A DNA stretch of 64,000 nucleotides from DTU052 sp050951725 (GCA_050951725.1 JBMNJO010000012.1:434001-498000), one strand, 5' to 3'; counted from the first letter of the stretch, positions 25,110 through 37,360 are shown. Numbers and translations: made by a program. The notes: generated from the sequence alone by a model not told the origin.

Positions 25110-25859
25110 ATGAGCAAGGAACTGGTTACTGCCCAGGCCTTGGCTGAGATCCTGGATCTATCGGTGGAAACGATTTGGAGATATACCAGGGAGAACCGAA
25201 TACCCTACATTGAACTGGGCAGCAGGCAATACCGGTATAGGGTGGATGATGTAATCAAAGCACTTAGCGGTGACATTGTCAGGGAAGATACCGCTCTGTA
25301 TGAAACTAAACCTTCCAAAAAGCTCACTTACCAGGATTACCTGGATATACCGGAAGAACCAGGCTATCGTTTCGAGATTATTGAGGGTATGCTGATTAAA
25401 GAACCATCACCCAATGTTGCTCACCAGCGTGCTTCCCGTAAGCTGCAAAGGATTCTGGAGGATTACTTTGGGGAGGTTGATCCTGAAGGAGAGATCTTCA
25501 ATGCCCCTCTGGATGTTACCCCGCTTGATTACAACGTAGTCCAGCCGGATCTGTTTTATGTATCGGGCGAACAAAAACTGATGGTGAAAGATGCCCGGAT
25601 AGACGGAGCACCGGCCTTGGTGGTTGAGGTTATATCTCCCTCCAGCGGACGGAAAGACCGGCTGCAGAAAATGCGGATTTACCAGAAGGCCGCGGTACAA
25701 CATTATTGGCTGCTCGATCCGCAGGAAAAAACCCTGGAATGCTTTGCCTGGCGTGATGGCCTATACGCAGTGGTTGCCTCCGGTATGGACGAAGATACTG
25801 TCGAACCTCCGGATTTTGCCGGTTTGTTAATTGCTTTGAAATCTTTGTGGTCCAAATAG
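25110..25859 (+). CDS. HTH-domain Uma2-family (PD-(D/E)xK) putative nuclease
   Basis: About 249 residues. Residues 1-60 form a MerR/excisionase-like helix-turn-helix (VTAQALAEILDLSVETIWRY, then TRENRIPYIELGSRQYRY). Residues about 75-245 are a Uma2/DUF820 restriction-endonuclease-like fold: YRFEIIEGMLIKEPSP, VQPDLFYV (catalytic Asp), ALVVEVISPSSGRKDR (the E-x-[SK] pair) and YWLLDPQEKTLECF. Uma2 proteins are abundant in cyanobacteria and some Clostridia; their biological role is not known, though similar folds cleave DNA. The N-terminal DNA-binding fusion is less common. ATG 25110 is 9 bases after AGGAGG; ATG 25104 and GTG 25107 are alternatives. No transposase, methylase or partner gene is adjacent. 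Confidence 0.82.
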   Translation: MSKELVTAQALAEILDLSVETIWRYTRENRIPYIELGSRQYRYRVDDVIKALSGDIVREDTALYETKPSKKLTYQDYLDIPEEPGYRFEIIEGMLIKEPSPNVAHQRASRKLQRILEDYFGEVDPEGEIFNAPLDVTPLDYNVVQPDLFYVSGEQKLMVKDARIDGAPALVVEVISPSSGRKDRLQKMRIYQKAAVQHYWLLDPQEKTLECFAWRDGLYAVVASGMDEDTVEPPDFAGLLIALKSLWSK

Positions 25860-26318
25860 CTGATTAAGTTCAGCTATCCCGGTTGCAGGCAGTTATCCTC
25901 CAACACAAAGTAAGCGTAATTCGTGATCCGAACGTTGTACGTCTATAGTGCTGATTCCAATTGGGTAGTGGATCACCGCCCAATGTAATGCTTAACGTGC
26001 TTTCGATAATGTGCCCACCGTGGACTCCTTGAGGCCTTGAACTATCACTAATTATTCATTCCTTGAACTCCAAACCCCCTCAGCCATTATGTATAAAGGT
26101 AATTCACCATAGAATTGGACTGGCGCATAAGAAATTCTTCTGAGTTTTTTCTTGTTCAGGTTGGATGGTACCATTTCGAAATGGGTTTTGGTGAGCCAAT
26201 GAATACTGACAAGCCGTAACCCGCCTAAGAGGAGGATATATCTGATACAGTCTTGAAACTAGGATTAGACATGGCGAATCAAGCTGCCAGGTGCTGAGTC
26301 AGTCTTATGAGGTGTCAG
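25860..26318. other. about 460-base intergenic region before recQ
   Basis: No convincing ORF, RNA or promoter. It contains one perfect 14-bp palindrome, CCATTTCGAAATGG (26171-26184), and a strong but orphan Shine-Dalgarno-like AAGAGGAGGATAT (26227-26239) followed by no long frame. The sequence may be remnant DNA or regulatory. Confidence 0.35.
26171..26184. repeat. perfect 14-bp palindrome upstream of recQ
   Basis: CCATTTCGAAATGG reads the same on both strands with no spacer, so it is more likely a dimeric-repressor site than a hairpin. It lies 135 bases before the recQ start. It is not a match to the Firmicutes LexA box (GAAC-N4-GTTC). Confidence 0.35.
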
Positions 26319-28493
26319 ATGGAACTACAGATTCGCAAAGCGATGAAAAAACACTTCGGCTACGACGGATATAAACCGGGTCAGGAAGAGGTTATAAAAA
26401 GCATCCTGCAAGCCCATGATACCCTGGGAGTGATGCCAACCGGCGGCGGCAAATCCTTGTGTTATCAACTTCCAGCCATGGTCCTACCCGGGATCACCGT
26501 AGTGATATCTCCGTTGATCGCTCTCATGAAGGATCAGGTAGATGCGCTAAATGACCAGGGGGTACCGGCTTCGTTCATCAACAGCTCCCTGGAACCGGAC
26601 CAGGTGAGGTACCGGCTTTACCAGGCCTCGCGGGGACAGTATAAGTTATTGTATGTTGCTCCGGAACGGCTGGCCTCGGAATACTTTAACAGCCAACTTA
26701 ACCGGATATCCATATCCCTGGTGGCGGTTGATGAAGCCCACTGCATCTCGCAGTGGGGACACGACTTTCGACCCAGTTATCTGGCCATAGGTTCCTGGAT
26801 AGCCTCCTTGCCTAAGCGCCCAATTTTGGCGGCGTTTACCGCTACTGCCACCCCAAAGGTGAGAGAAGATATCACCAGGCTCCTGGGTTTAAATAATCCT
26901 CAGGTATTTGTCAACAGTTTTGATCGTCCCAATCTGCGTTGGACACTCATGAAGGGCGTTGATCGGGAACGGTTTATTAGGCGTTATCTAAAGGAACACC
27001 CGGATCAATCTGGTATTGTCTATGCAGCCACCCGGAAAGAGGTGGATAGTCTAACTGATTACCTGAGTTCACGTGGGTTCAACACCGGGAAGTATCACGC
27101 CGGGATGACCAATGAGGAGAGAACCCGTAATCAGGAAGCATTTATTCATGATGAAATTCAGGTGATAGTGGCTACTAATGCATTTGGATTGGGCATAGAC
27201 AAGTCCAATGTCCGGTTTGTAATACATCACAATATGCCCCGACATCTGGAGGCCTATTACCAGGAGGCCGGTCGGGCGGGGCGTGACGGTCAGGCAGCGG
27301 ACTGCATCCTGCTTTATCATGCGGGTGACATACATATCCAGAAGTATCTGATTGAAAACGGCAACCTGTCACGGGAAAAGAAGGTAGTAGAGCATGTGAA
27401 ATTAAGGAGTATGATTGACTACTGCCACACCCCGAACTGCCTTCGAGGATTTATTCTGGATTATTTCGGAGAAACGGAGATTAAAGCTCAATGTGGTAAC
27501 TGTGGTAACTGCAGTGACTACATAGTCAGAGACATTACTATCGAGGCTCAGAAGATTTTTTCCTGCATTTATCGCATGAGACAGCAATACGGAAGTTCAA
27601 TGGTGGCGTCAGTTCTGAAAGGTTCGCAGCAGAAGAGAATTTACCAGTTGGGTTTTCATGAGCTTTCTACCTACGGCATTATGAGTGACATGAAGGCTGA
27701 GGATATTATCGAGTTGATTAATCTTTTAGCAGCCGAAGACTACCTTACTATAACAGTAGGCAAATATCCAATTGTCCAGCTTAGCCCCAAGGCTGTCCCG
27801 GTTTTACGAGGTCAGCAAAGGGTAATCGCCAGATTCCCCCAGCCACCGGAGTCGTTCTCCAAGGAAAGCGGCATCTTTCAGGCATTACGTTCCCTGCGCC
27901 AGACCATTGCCAAACAGCAGAATATACCTCCTTATGTGGTATTCTCAGACAGCACCCTGCGGGAGATGTGCGCCCAGTTGCCTTTGGACCGCGAAGCCAT
28001 GCTTGGGATCACCGGCGTGGGTGAGGTAAAGTTTGAAAGATATGGCCCGCAATTCATTGAAGTGATCCGCCGGTATGTGGAGAACCCGGAGTCGATTGAG
28101 AGTCCGGGGAGCGTTCAGAAAGGACCTCTGAAAAGGGGCAGTGCCAAAAAGAAAAAGGCCGAAAATAAAGATGCGGAAAAGAAAATACCCAACCATATAC
28201 TGACCTGGCAGCAGTTTCACGAAGGAATGCTGTTGGAGGAGATTGCCCAGGAGCGAGAACTGCGGCTATCAACCGTACAAGGCCATTTGCTGCGAGCCGC
28301 TAATGAGGGCTATGAAGTCGATTGGGATCAGTTTATAACCCCACAACAGGAAGCAGAGGTGTTGAAGGCATTCCGGGAAGTGGGGGGCCAGCGGCTGAGG
28401 CCGATCAAGGAAGCCCTGCCTGATGATTTTGATTACTTTGTAATTCGGATTGCTCTGCAAAAGAATGGTTCTGGCGAATCACAGGATACATGA
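26319..28493 (+). CDS. recQ: ATP-dependent DNA helicase RecQ
   Basis: 3'-5' helicase for recombinational repair, 724 residues from ATG 26319 (ATG 26307 overlaps the AGGTG site). Motif I PTGGGKSLCYQLP (about 45), Ia VISPLIALMKDQ, II VAVDEAHCISQWGHDFR (the DEAH box with the RecQ aromatic loop), III FTATATPK, V ATNAFGLGIDK, VI YYQEAGRAGRDGQ. The RQC zinc site is C-x16-C (CHTPNCLRGF ... CGNCGNC). An HRDC domain (about 510-590) and a C-terminal HTH region (LTWQQFHEGMLLEEIAQ) complete the long Bacillus-type RecQ. A lysine-rich linker (RGSAKKKKAENKDAEKK) separates the last two. It stands alone after a 460-base gap. Confidence 0.95.
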   Translation: MELQIRKAMKKHFGYDGYKPGQEEVIKSILQAHDTLGVMPTGGGKSLCYQLPAMVLPGITVVISPLIALMKDQVDALNDQGVPASFINSSLEPDQVRYRLYQASRGQYKLLYVAPERLASEYFNSQLNRISISLVAVDEAHCISQWGHDFRPSYLAIGSWIASLPKRPILAAFTATATPKVREDITRLLGLNNPQVFVNSFDRPNLRWTLMKGVDRERFIRRYLKEHPDQSGIVYAATRKEVDSLTDYLSSRGFNTGKYHAGMTNEERTRNQEAFIHDEIQVIVATNAFGLGIDKSNVRFVIHHNMPRHLEAYYQEAGRAGRDGQAADCILLYHAGDIHIQKYLIENGNLSREKKVVEHVKLRSMIDYCHTPNCLRGFILDYFGETEIKAQCGNCGNCSDYIVRDITIEAQKIFSCIYRMRQQYGSSMVASVLKGSQQKRIYQLGFHELSTYGIMSDMKAEDIIELINLLAAEDYLTITVGKYPIVQLSPKAVPVLRGQQRVIARFPQPPESFSKESGIFQALRSLRQTIAKQQNIPPYVVFSDSTLREMCAQLPLDREAMLGITGVGEVKFERYGPQFIEVIRRYVENPESIESPGSVQKGPLKRGSAKKKKAENKDAEKKIPNHILTWQQFHEGMLLEEIAQERELRLSTVQGHLLRAANEGYEVDWDQFITPQQEAEVLKAFREVGGQRLRPIKEALPDDFDYFVIRIALQKNGSGESQDT

Positions 28494-28576
28494 GGTGTAA
28501 TCAGTGCGAATCGTCGGGGAAAAAACATGTAGGATTTACCACCAAACATGACGAAAGATTAGGTGGTTCAATTTTT

Positions 28577-28591
28577 GGAGGTGTAACCTCC
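28577..28591 (+). repeat. short perfect hairpin between recQ and the small gene
   Basis: GGAGGT (28577-28582), GTA, ACCTCC (28586-28591). T-rich sequence precedes it rather than follows, so it is not a plus-strand terminator; on the minus strand the stem is followed by AAAAAT. It holds an SD-like GGAGGT in one arm. Confidence 0.35.
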
Positions 28592-28627
28592 GGTTAACCA
28601 TCAACAGATAGGAGAGGTATATGGTGT

Positions 28628-28894
28628 ATGGATAAGATCAAGGTAACTGTGAAATCGATTCGTGGAGAGTGCGCAGCCGGCTGTAGGGTGGGGGATGTGT
28701 TTTATTATCAGGACGGCGCAGTATCTATTGATGACCCGGCTGTTCGTCTCTGCGCTTACGGCCTCAGTGCCATTATTCCGTTCCTCTCAGGCTTTTGGAG
28801 AAGTGCTGATAATGATTGGCTGTCACAACTAAGGGAGCTTCAATGCCCTGATGCCGTCAATGCCCTTTGTTACCAGATAGAAAAAATCGATTAA
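28628..28894 (+). CDS. TIGR04076-like small protein
   Basis: 88 residues. The pattern KVTVKSIRGECAAGCRVGD at the N-terminus, then VRLCAYGLSAIIPFLSGFW in the middle and LQCPDAVNALCYQIEKI at the end fits the TIGR04076 family, a small conserved protein of anaerobes with several cysteines (positions about 15, 19, 43, 76 and 82). Function unknown; the conserved Cys suggest metal or redox chemistry. The start ATG follows GGAGAGGTAT. Lies between recQ and yunB in its own small unit; 26 bases after the stop a hairpin with T-run begins. Confidence 0.75.
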   Translation: MDKIKVTVKSIRGECAAGCRVGDVFYYQDGAVSIDDPAVRLCAYGLSAIIPFLSGFWRSADNDWLSQLRELQCPDAVNALCYQIEKID

Positions 28895-28920
28895 TAATAC
28901 CGACAATTATATTAGGAATA

Positions 28921-28974
28921 TTCACCTCCGGTGAACTTTTTTCATACTATGGGTTTGCGGAGGTGAACTTTTTT
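28921..28974 (+). promoter_or_regulatory. competing hairpins and SD sequestration upstream of yunB
   Basis: TTCACC (28921-28926), TCC loop, GGTGAA (28930-28935) then CTTTTTT is a small terminator for the gene upstream. TTCACCTCCG (28921-28930) is also perfectly complementary to CGGAGGTGAA (28958-28967), the yunB Shine-Dalgarno, giving a 10-bp stem with a 27-base loop that is again followed by CTTTTTT (28968-28974). The yunB TTG start is inside that T-run. The two pairings exclude each other. Confidence 0.6.
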
Positions 28975-29623
28975 GTATGGTAGGAGATCAAGGTTTAAGG
29001 TTTTCTTAATAATAGCCTTACCATTGATCATCGCTTTCTATCTTATTATAGACTCCAACCTTGAGAATACATTAAATGAAATCGCCAAATCGAAAGCCCA
29101 GCTGACAGGACAGCAGATTATAACCCAGGCCGTAAATGAAAAAGTTGCCTGGAAAACTGAGTATCAGGATCTGGTGGTGATTCATAAGGATGGAGAAGGA
29201 AGGGTGGTCTTGATTCAGCCAAATACGGTGAAGATTAACCGATTGATGGCTGAAACCCTTTTGTATGTTGAAAAAGGATTTGCAGAACTTGAAACTCAAA
29301 GCTATTCTATACCTTTGGGTCAGGCATTGGGCAGCAGGGTCTTTGCCGGTTATGGCCCGGGGATAAAAGTCAGGATGGTGCCAGTCGGAAGAGTAAATGC
29401 TGACCTGGTGGACCATTTTGAAGAAGCAGGTATTAACCAGACTCGCCATTTAGTCTGCTTAAAGGTATCAGGCAAAATTAAAGTAGTCGTTCCATTTAAT
29501 AAAGAAGAGATTGATGTGGCAATGACGATTCCCGTGGCGGAAACCATTGTGGTAGGTCAAGTGCCGAATACCTACATGATGCTTAAGAACCAGGGCAAGA
29601 TCGTAGGTCTGAGTGCCGAATAA
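28973..29623 (+). CDS. yunB: sporulation protein YunB
   Basis: 216 residues. A short basic N-terminus and one membrane helix (FKVFLIIALPLIIAFYLIID, about 8-27) precede the conserved YunB region: EIAKSKAQLTGQQIITQAV, then PNTVKINRLMAETLLYVE, PLGQALGSRVFAGYGPGI, and the end PVAETIVVGQVPNTYM. YunB is needed for normal engulfment-stage sporulation in Bacillus under sigma-E control; the molecular role is not known. TTG start at 28973, 6 bases after GGAGGTGA, and its Shine-Dalgarno can be masked by an upstream complement. This gene and bofC support a spore-forming host. It is followed by the rRNA promoter region. Confidence 0.9.
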   Translation: MYGRRSRFKVFLIIALPLIIAFYLIIDSNLENTLNEIAKSKAQLTGQQIITQAVNEKVAWKTEYQDLVVIHKDGEGRVVLIQPNTVKINRLMAETLLYVEKGFAELETQSYSIPLGQALGSRVFAGYGPGIKVRMVPVGRVNADLVDHFEEAGINQTRHLVCLKVSGKIKVVVPFNKEEIDVAMTIPVAETIVVGQVPNTYMMLKNQGKIVGLSAE

Positions 29624-29696
29624 TAATTCATTTTTGCCTGTATGACTTCAATCAGAGACAGACAAACTAGGATAAACAGAAAAAAGGATAAAAGGC

Positions 29697-29726
29697 TTGA
29701 CTGTAGATAGAAGGGCATGATAAGAT
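29697..29726 (+). promoter_or_regulatory. rRNA operon promoter P1
   Basis: TTGACT (29697-29702), 18-bp spacer, TAAGAT (29721-29726), with TG two bases upstream of the -10. The sequence CATGATAAGATAA around the -10 is repeated exactly at P2. A GC-rich hairpin (GCGGC/GGCCGC) follows near 29733-29750. Confidence 0.65.
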
Positions 29727-29807
29727 AACTTTCGCGGCGATGAGGCCGCAGTAAACTTTGGCTCCAAGTGCATATAATAGAAAGAGTCAAAGGATCCAAG
29801 ACAGCCC

Positions 29808-29837
29808 TTGACACGACAAGGGCAGACATGATAAGAT
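29808..29837 (+). promoter_or_regulatory. rRNA operon promoter P2
   Basis: TTGACA (29808-29813), 18-bp spacer, TAAGAT (29832-29837) with extended TG. Same spacer and same CATGATAAGATAA element as P1, 111 bases downstream. The leader (29838-29982) carries AAAACTAAACAG, a typical Firmicutes rRNA-leader sequence. Confidence 0.7.
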
Positions 29838-29982
29838 AAATCTTGCGCGCGGGAAGCGCACTGATCTTAGAAAACTAAACAGTGGAACCTAGTGCTATAC
29901 AAAGCTCGAGAGAGCAAAGTGCTAGAGCCAAGTAATTTTGGCAAGCAAAAAAGACAGCTAAGTTATTAGCTAGGAAAGAATT

Positions 29983-34713
<4,731 letters not shown>

Positions 34714-35037
34714 AGTACACGCTCATAAATTCGCTTGTGTAGTTTTCAGAGAACCTAAGTTCCTGAACTGTGAAAACCTCGTAAAAGCTAAGCTTACCAA
34801 GTGAAATTAAAGGGCAAAGAGCCAAATGAGTTGGTTGTTAGCAAAACAGTTGGGTTTCACAGGAACATAAAAAACGAAATAAGGTTTCCTGGTGGTAATG
34901 GCGGAGGGGCAAAATGCGACCGAGCGTTTCGCCGTAACGGAGTGGAGGCGAAATGCCGTTCGAATGGGTCCCGAGGCCACGCCGAAGGAAAAACATAATT
35001 GGATAGGTCAAAACTTAATTAGAAAAATGAATAAGCT
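34714..35037. other. 23S-5S spacer with a 5S fragment
   Basis: 324 bases, no tRNA. The first part carries the 23S processing stem and TTTTCAGAGAACC. From about 34882 it contains a copy of the 5S 5' end (separate entry), then a GC-rich stretch (34912-34995) with AGCGTTTCGCC and GGAGGCGAAATGCCG that is not 5S and that I do not recognise. Confidence 0.6.
34884..34912 (+). pseudogene. 5S rRNA 5'-end fragment
   Basis: TTTCCTGGTGGTAATGGCGG followed by AGGGGC matches the beginning of the intact 5S gene (35037 onward) without a mismatch over about 27 bases, then diverges completely. A decayed or recombinant 5S copy, not a functional gene. Confidence 0.75.
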
Positions 35038-35150
<113 letters not shown>

Positions 35151-35156
35151 TAATTT

Positions 35157-35196
35157 AAACTCCTTGAGTAATATTGCTCAGGGAGTTTAGTTTTTC
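35157..35196 (+). terminator. rRNA operon terminator
   Basis: AAACTCCTTGAG (35157-35168) and CTCAGGGAGTTT (35177-35188) with one G-U pair, followed by AGTTTTTCTT. Confidence 0.9.
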
Positions 35197-35209
35197 TTGC
35201 CCAAGATTG

Positions 35210-35384
35210 GTGACCTACTCTCTCGAAATTAAGGAGTAAGGAAGTTCGACGCTCCACGTCGAACCAAGCGGGAAGCACGAATCTCCTTGATACCTTGGGG
35301 GAGATTCGGCTCCCGCCTGAACGCTCCACGTCGAGCAAAGCGACTCGCACGAATCCTCCTGCGTCGGATTCGGCTCCCTGCTTC
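35210..35384. repeat. palindromic block between duplicated 5S tails
   Basis: Begins with GGTGACCTACTCTC (35210-35223), an inverted copy of the 5S 3' segment GAGAGTAGGTCACC (35128-35141). Then come two related units, each with a GCTCCACGTCGA core and a long hairpin: CGGGAAGCACGAATCTCC paired with GGAGATTCGGCTCCCG, and CGACTCGCACGAATCC paired with GGATTCGGCTCCC. No coding frame or tRNA fold is seen. Confidence 0.6.
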
Positions 35385-35460
35385 CACCGCCAGGAGCTAA
35401 TTTAAACTCCTTGAGTTATCCAGCTCAAGGAGTTTAGTTTTTCTTGCCCTAGAATTGGCG
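35385..35460 (+). repeat. second copy of 5S tail plus terminator
   Basis: CACCGCCAGGAGCTAATTTAAACTCCTTGAG occurs exactly at 35138-35168 and 35385-35415; the copy then carries a perfect 12-bp terminator stem (35404-35415 with 35424-35435), TAGTTTTTCTTGCCC, and a diverged GGCGACCTACTC. It looks like the 3' flank of a lost or recombined second 5S gene. Confidence 0.75.
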
Positions 35461-35462
35461 AC

Positions 35463-35750
35463 CTACTCCGGTTTGAGTTCACTCCTAATCACAACATTAT
35501 GCCATGGCCCCATTTGACCCATTTCATCTTTGTGTCTACGTAAAACCCTCCAAGCTTCATCGTAATCGTCAACCTTGCCAAGTATTTTCTGGCATCTTAA
35601 ACATTCGACAACATAAATTGGCATCCAGTCGTCTCTTCCGCCAGTCGCCGAGACTAGTTGTTCGTCAGGAAGTTTGGCGCTATTGGGATCTAATAATGAC
35701 TCAGGGTTCTTTTCCTTTTTCAATATGTATACACCCTTTCTATCCGGCAT
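35463..35750 (-). CDS. hypothetical protein
   Basis: 95 residues, not recognised. Polar, with a lysine-rich start (MPDRKGVYILKKEKN), a central IYVVECLRCQKILGKV containing a CxxC pair, and ending DEMGQMGPWHNVVIRSELKP. The CxxC could be half of a zinc site. ATG start has only a weak GAGG about 14 bases upstream. Its 3' end abuts the duplicated rRNA terminator, so it may be a real small gene or a chance frame; the overlapping plus-strand frame looks less protein-like. Confidence 0.45.
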   Translation of the reverse strand: MPDRKGVYILKKEKNPESLLDPNSAKLPDEQLVSATGGRDDWMPIYVVECLRCQKILGKVDDYDEAWRVLRRHKDEMGQMGPWHNVVIRSELKPE

Positions 35751-35982
35751 TGTAAACAGTGCCTCTTACGGCATTCAGGCTCTTAGCCCCCCTTTCTTTC
35801 AAATTCCCGAAAATTGCCAAGGAATGAAAGTTGTCTCTTATAAGCTTATACGAATTACCAGTAAAAGTATCTCAGAAGATTAGAATTATCAAGGAAATTT
35901 TTTTAAGACATGTGTGCACAAAAATCGGCATGGTGAAGTTTGAGGCCAAAACCCCGGTTGCCGGTGAAACGTTTCCGCAAAA

Positions 35983-36330
35983 TTATTTCATGTTATGATT
36001 CGATCGCAATTGTTGGAAAAGGATCTCCGCCAGACCGGTGCTGCGGGAGAGGGCCATTGACTGCGCATACTCATCATCAAGCATTGATTGAAAGACATCC
36101 TGCCCGAAGCTGTTTTCCAGGAGACCACCCTGCGGTACAGTTTTTCGCATAGACTTAAGCAGTTCACCCAGGAATATAGCCTCGAAATCGCGGCAGGCCT
36201 GCATAAGACGTGTTTCATTATCAGCCGGGGCCGACTTTCCCTTGCCGCCGACGACCTTTTCGGCCGGGGTGTTGAGTTGACGGGGGATGGGGGGATTAAC
36301 CAGGTTAAGTGCAATATCAGATACTCTCAT
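35983..36330 (-). CDS. flgJ: rod-binding protein, FlgJ N-terminal type
   Basis: About 115 residues (119 from ATG 36342, which directly abuts the AAAGG site; ATG 36330 has better spacing). Matches the rod-binding domain of FlgJ: ACRDFEAIFLGELLKSMRKT, GLLENSFGQDVFQSMLDDE and YAQSMALSRSTGLAEILFQQL. No glucosaminidase domain, as usual in Gram-positives. It caps and scaffolds flagellar rod assembly. It follows flgG by 84 bases on the minus strand, with a hairpin in between. The N-terminal 40 residues, with PADNETRLM, are low-complexity. Confidence 0.85.
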   Translation of the reverse strand: MRVSDIALNLVNPPIPRQLNTPAEKVVGGKGKSAPADNETRLMQACRDFEAIFLGELLKSMRKTVPQGGLLENSFGQDVFQSMLDDEYAQSMALSRSTGLAEILFQQLRSNHNMK

Positions 36331-36363
36331 TTGGAAGTCCATCCTTTAATCAAAAGAACTTAA

Positions 36364-36402
36364 CCAGGACAGGCAGGTATTTAACCTACCTGTCTGGTCC
36401 CA
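36364..36402 (-). other. hairpin between flgG and flgJ
   Basis: CAGGCAGGTA and TACCTGTCTG pair over 10 bp (one G-U) around a 7-base loop, between the flgG stop and flgJ start. No T-run follows on the minus strand, so it may be an intercistronic stability or processing element. Confidence 0.45.
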
Positions 36403-36414
36403 GAGGCGGTGTCG

Positions 36415-37200
36415 TTATCGCTTGAGATTAGCAGCCATGCCCAGCATTTCATCGGCCGATTGAATTGACTTGGAATTAAATTCATACGCCCGCTGAGCGG
36501 TAATCAGGTTTACCATCTCTTCCACGATCTGAACATTGCTCATTTCCAGATAACTGCCATGCAAGCTCACTGAATTGTCATCTTCAGGATCCCAGTCTTC
36601 CGGCTCGCCAGATAATTCGGTAGCCTGATACAAACTCTTGCCCAGCAATTCCAAACCGTTAGGGTTGATGAACCGGGATAATTCCAGTCTGCCGGCTTCG
36701 ATTACCTCATCGTCACCCGGGGCTTTGTAGGTGATGGTGCCATCAGTGCCCACAGAGATGTCGCGTGCACCCGGGTCAATACTATCCGGACCGATAACGT
36801 AGTAGCCATCACTGTTTACCAGGTTTCCTTCAGCGTCGATCAGAAAGGCACCATTTCTGGTATAGAGTGGCTCATCATAACCAGGGACCTCAACCTTGAA
36901 AAAGGCATCACCACTGATGGCGACGTCCAATGGGTTTCCAGTAGAAGAGAGGCTGCCCTGGGTGAAAAGGGTCTGAATTGCTGCCGGCCTTGTTCCCAGC
37001 CCGATCTGAAGTCCTGTTGGCTGTTGGATTTCTTCGGAGGCAACCGGTTTTTGTATAGTCTGGTAGAGAAGATCCTGAAAGTTAACCCGGGACTTCTTAA
37101 AACCAACGGTGTTAACGTTGGATACGTTGTGGGCAATTGCGTCAATGTTTAGCTGTTGGCCGTACATGCCCGTACTGGACGTGTAAAGAGCTCTAAGCAT
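36415..37200 (-). CDS. flgG: flagellar distal rod/hook-basal body protein FlgG
   Basis: 261 residues from ATG 37200, 8 bases after AGGAGGG. Structural rod protein. N-terminal flagellin-like helix MLRALYTSSTGMYGQQL and IAHNVSNVNTVGFKKSR, the DUF1078-type middle (GNPLDVAISGDAFFKV, YTRNGAFLIDAEGNLV) and the C-terminal helix YLEMSNVQIVEEMVNLI, ending SIQSADEMLGMAANLKR. In Firmicutes two flgG-like genes (flhO/flhP) often lie together after mbl/spoIIID; only one is in this window, with flgJ. The longer frame to 37233 adds 11 residues with no ribosome site. Confidence 0.93.
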   Translation of the reverse strand: MLRALYTSSTGMYGQQLNIDAIAHNVSNVNTVGFKKSRVNFQDLLYQTIQKPVASEEIQQPTGLQIGLGTRPAAIQTLFTQGSLSSTGNPLDVAISGDAFFKVEVPGYDEPLYTRNGAFLIDAEGNLVNSDGYYVIGPDSIDPGARDISVGTDGTITYKAPGDDEVIEAGRLELSRFINPNGLELLGKSLYQATELSGEPEDWDPEDDNSVSLHGSYLEMSNVQIVEEMVNLITAQRAYEFNSKSIQSADEMLGMAANLKR

Positions 37201-37296
37201 AAGTATACCCTCCTCTTGTTGCCGACGTCTCAATCAGTCAACGTCAACGGGGCCTCTCAAGAAGAGTCCAGCCCCTATTTGTATATCTCCCTACTC

Positions 37297-37324
37297 TTAT
37301 CGAGAAAACTAGCTAAAAACTTTA
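37297..37324 (-). promoter_or_regulatory. sigma-D-like promoter for flgG-flgJ
   Basis: On the minus strand TAAA (37324-37321), 16 bases, CTCGATAA (37304-37297), close to the sigma-D consensus TAAA-N15/16-GCCGATAA with six of eight bases in the -10. Start would be near 37290, about 90 bases before flgG. Confidence 0.5.
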
Positions 37325-37360
37325 GCATTAATGCAACTCTCTATTGAAGGGGCGTAAACG

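Noticed and set aside
35223..35384. Possible tRNA or CRISPR repeat in the palindromic block
   Set aside because: Units are only two, unequal, and do not fold into a cloverleaf; no regular spacers.
35504..35755. 83-codon plus-strand frame opposite the small CxxC protein
   Set aside because: No ribosome site and skewed composition; the minus-strand frame is the better candidate, though neither is certain.
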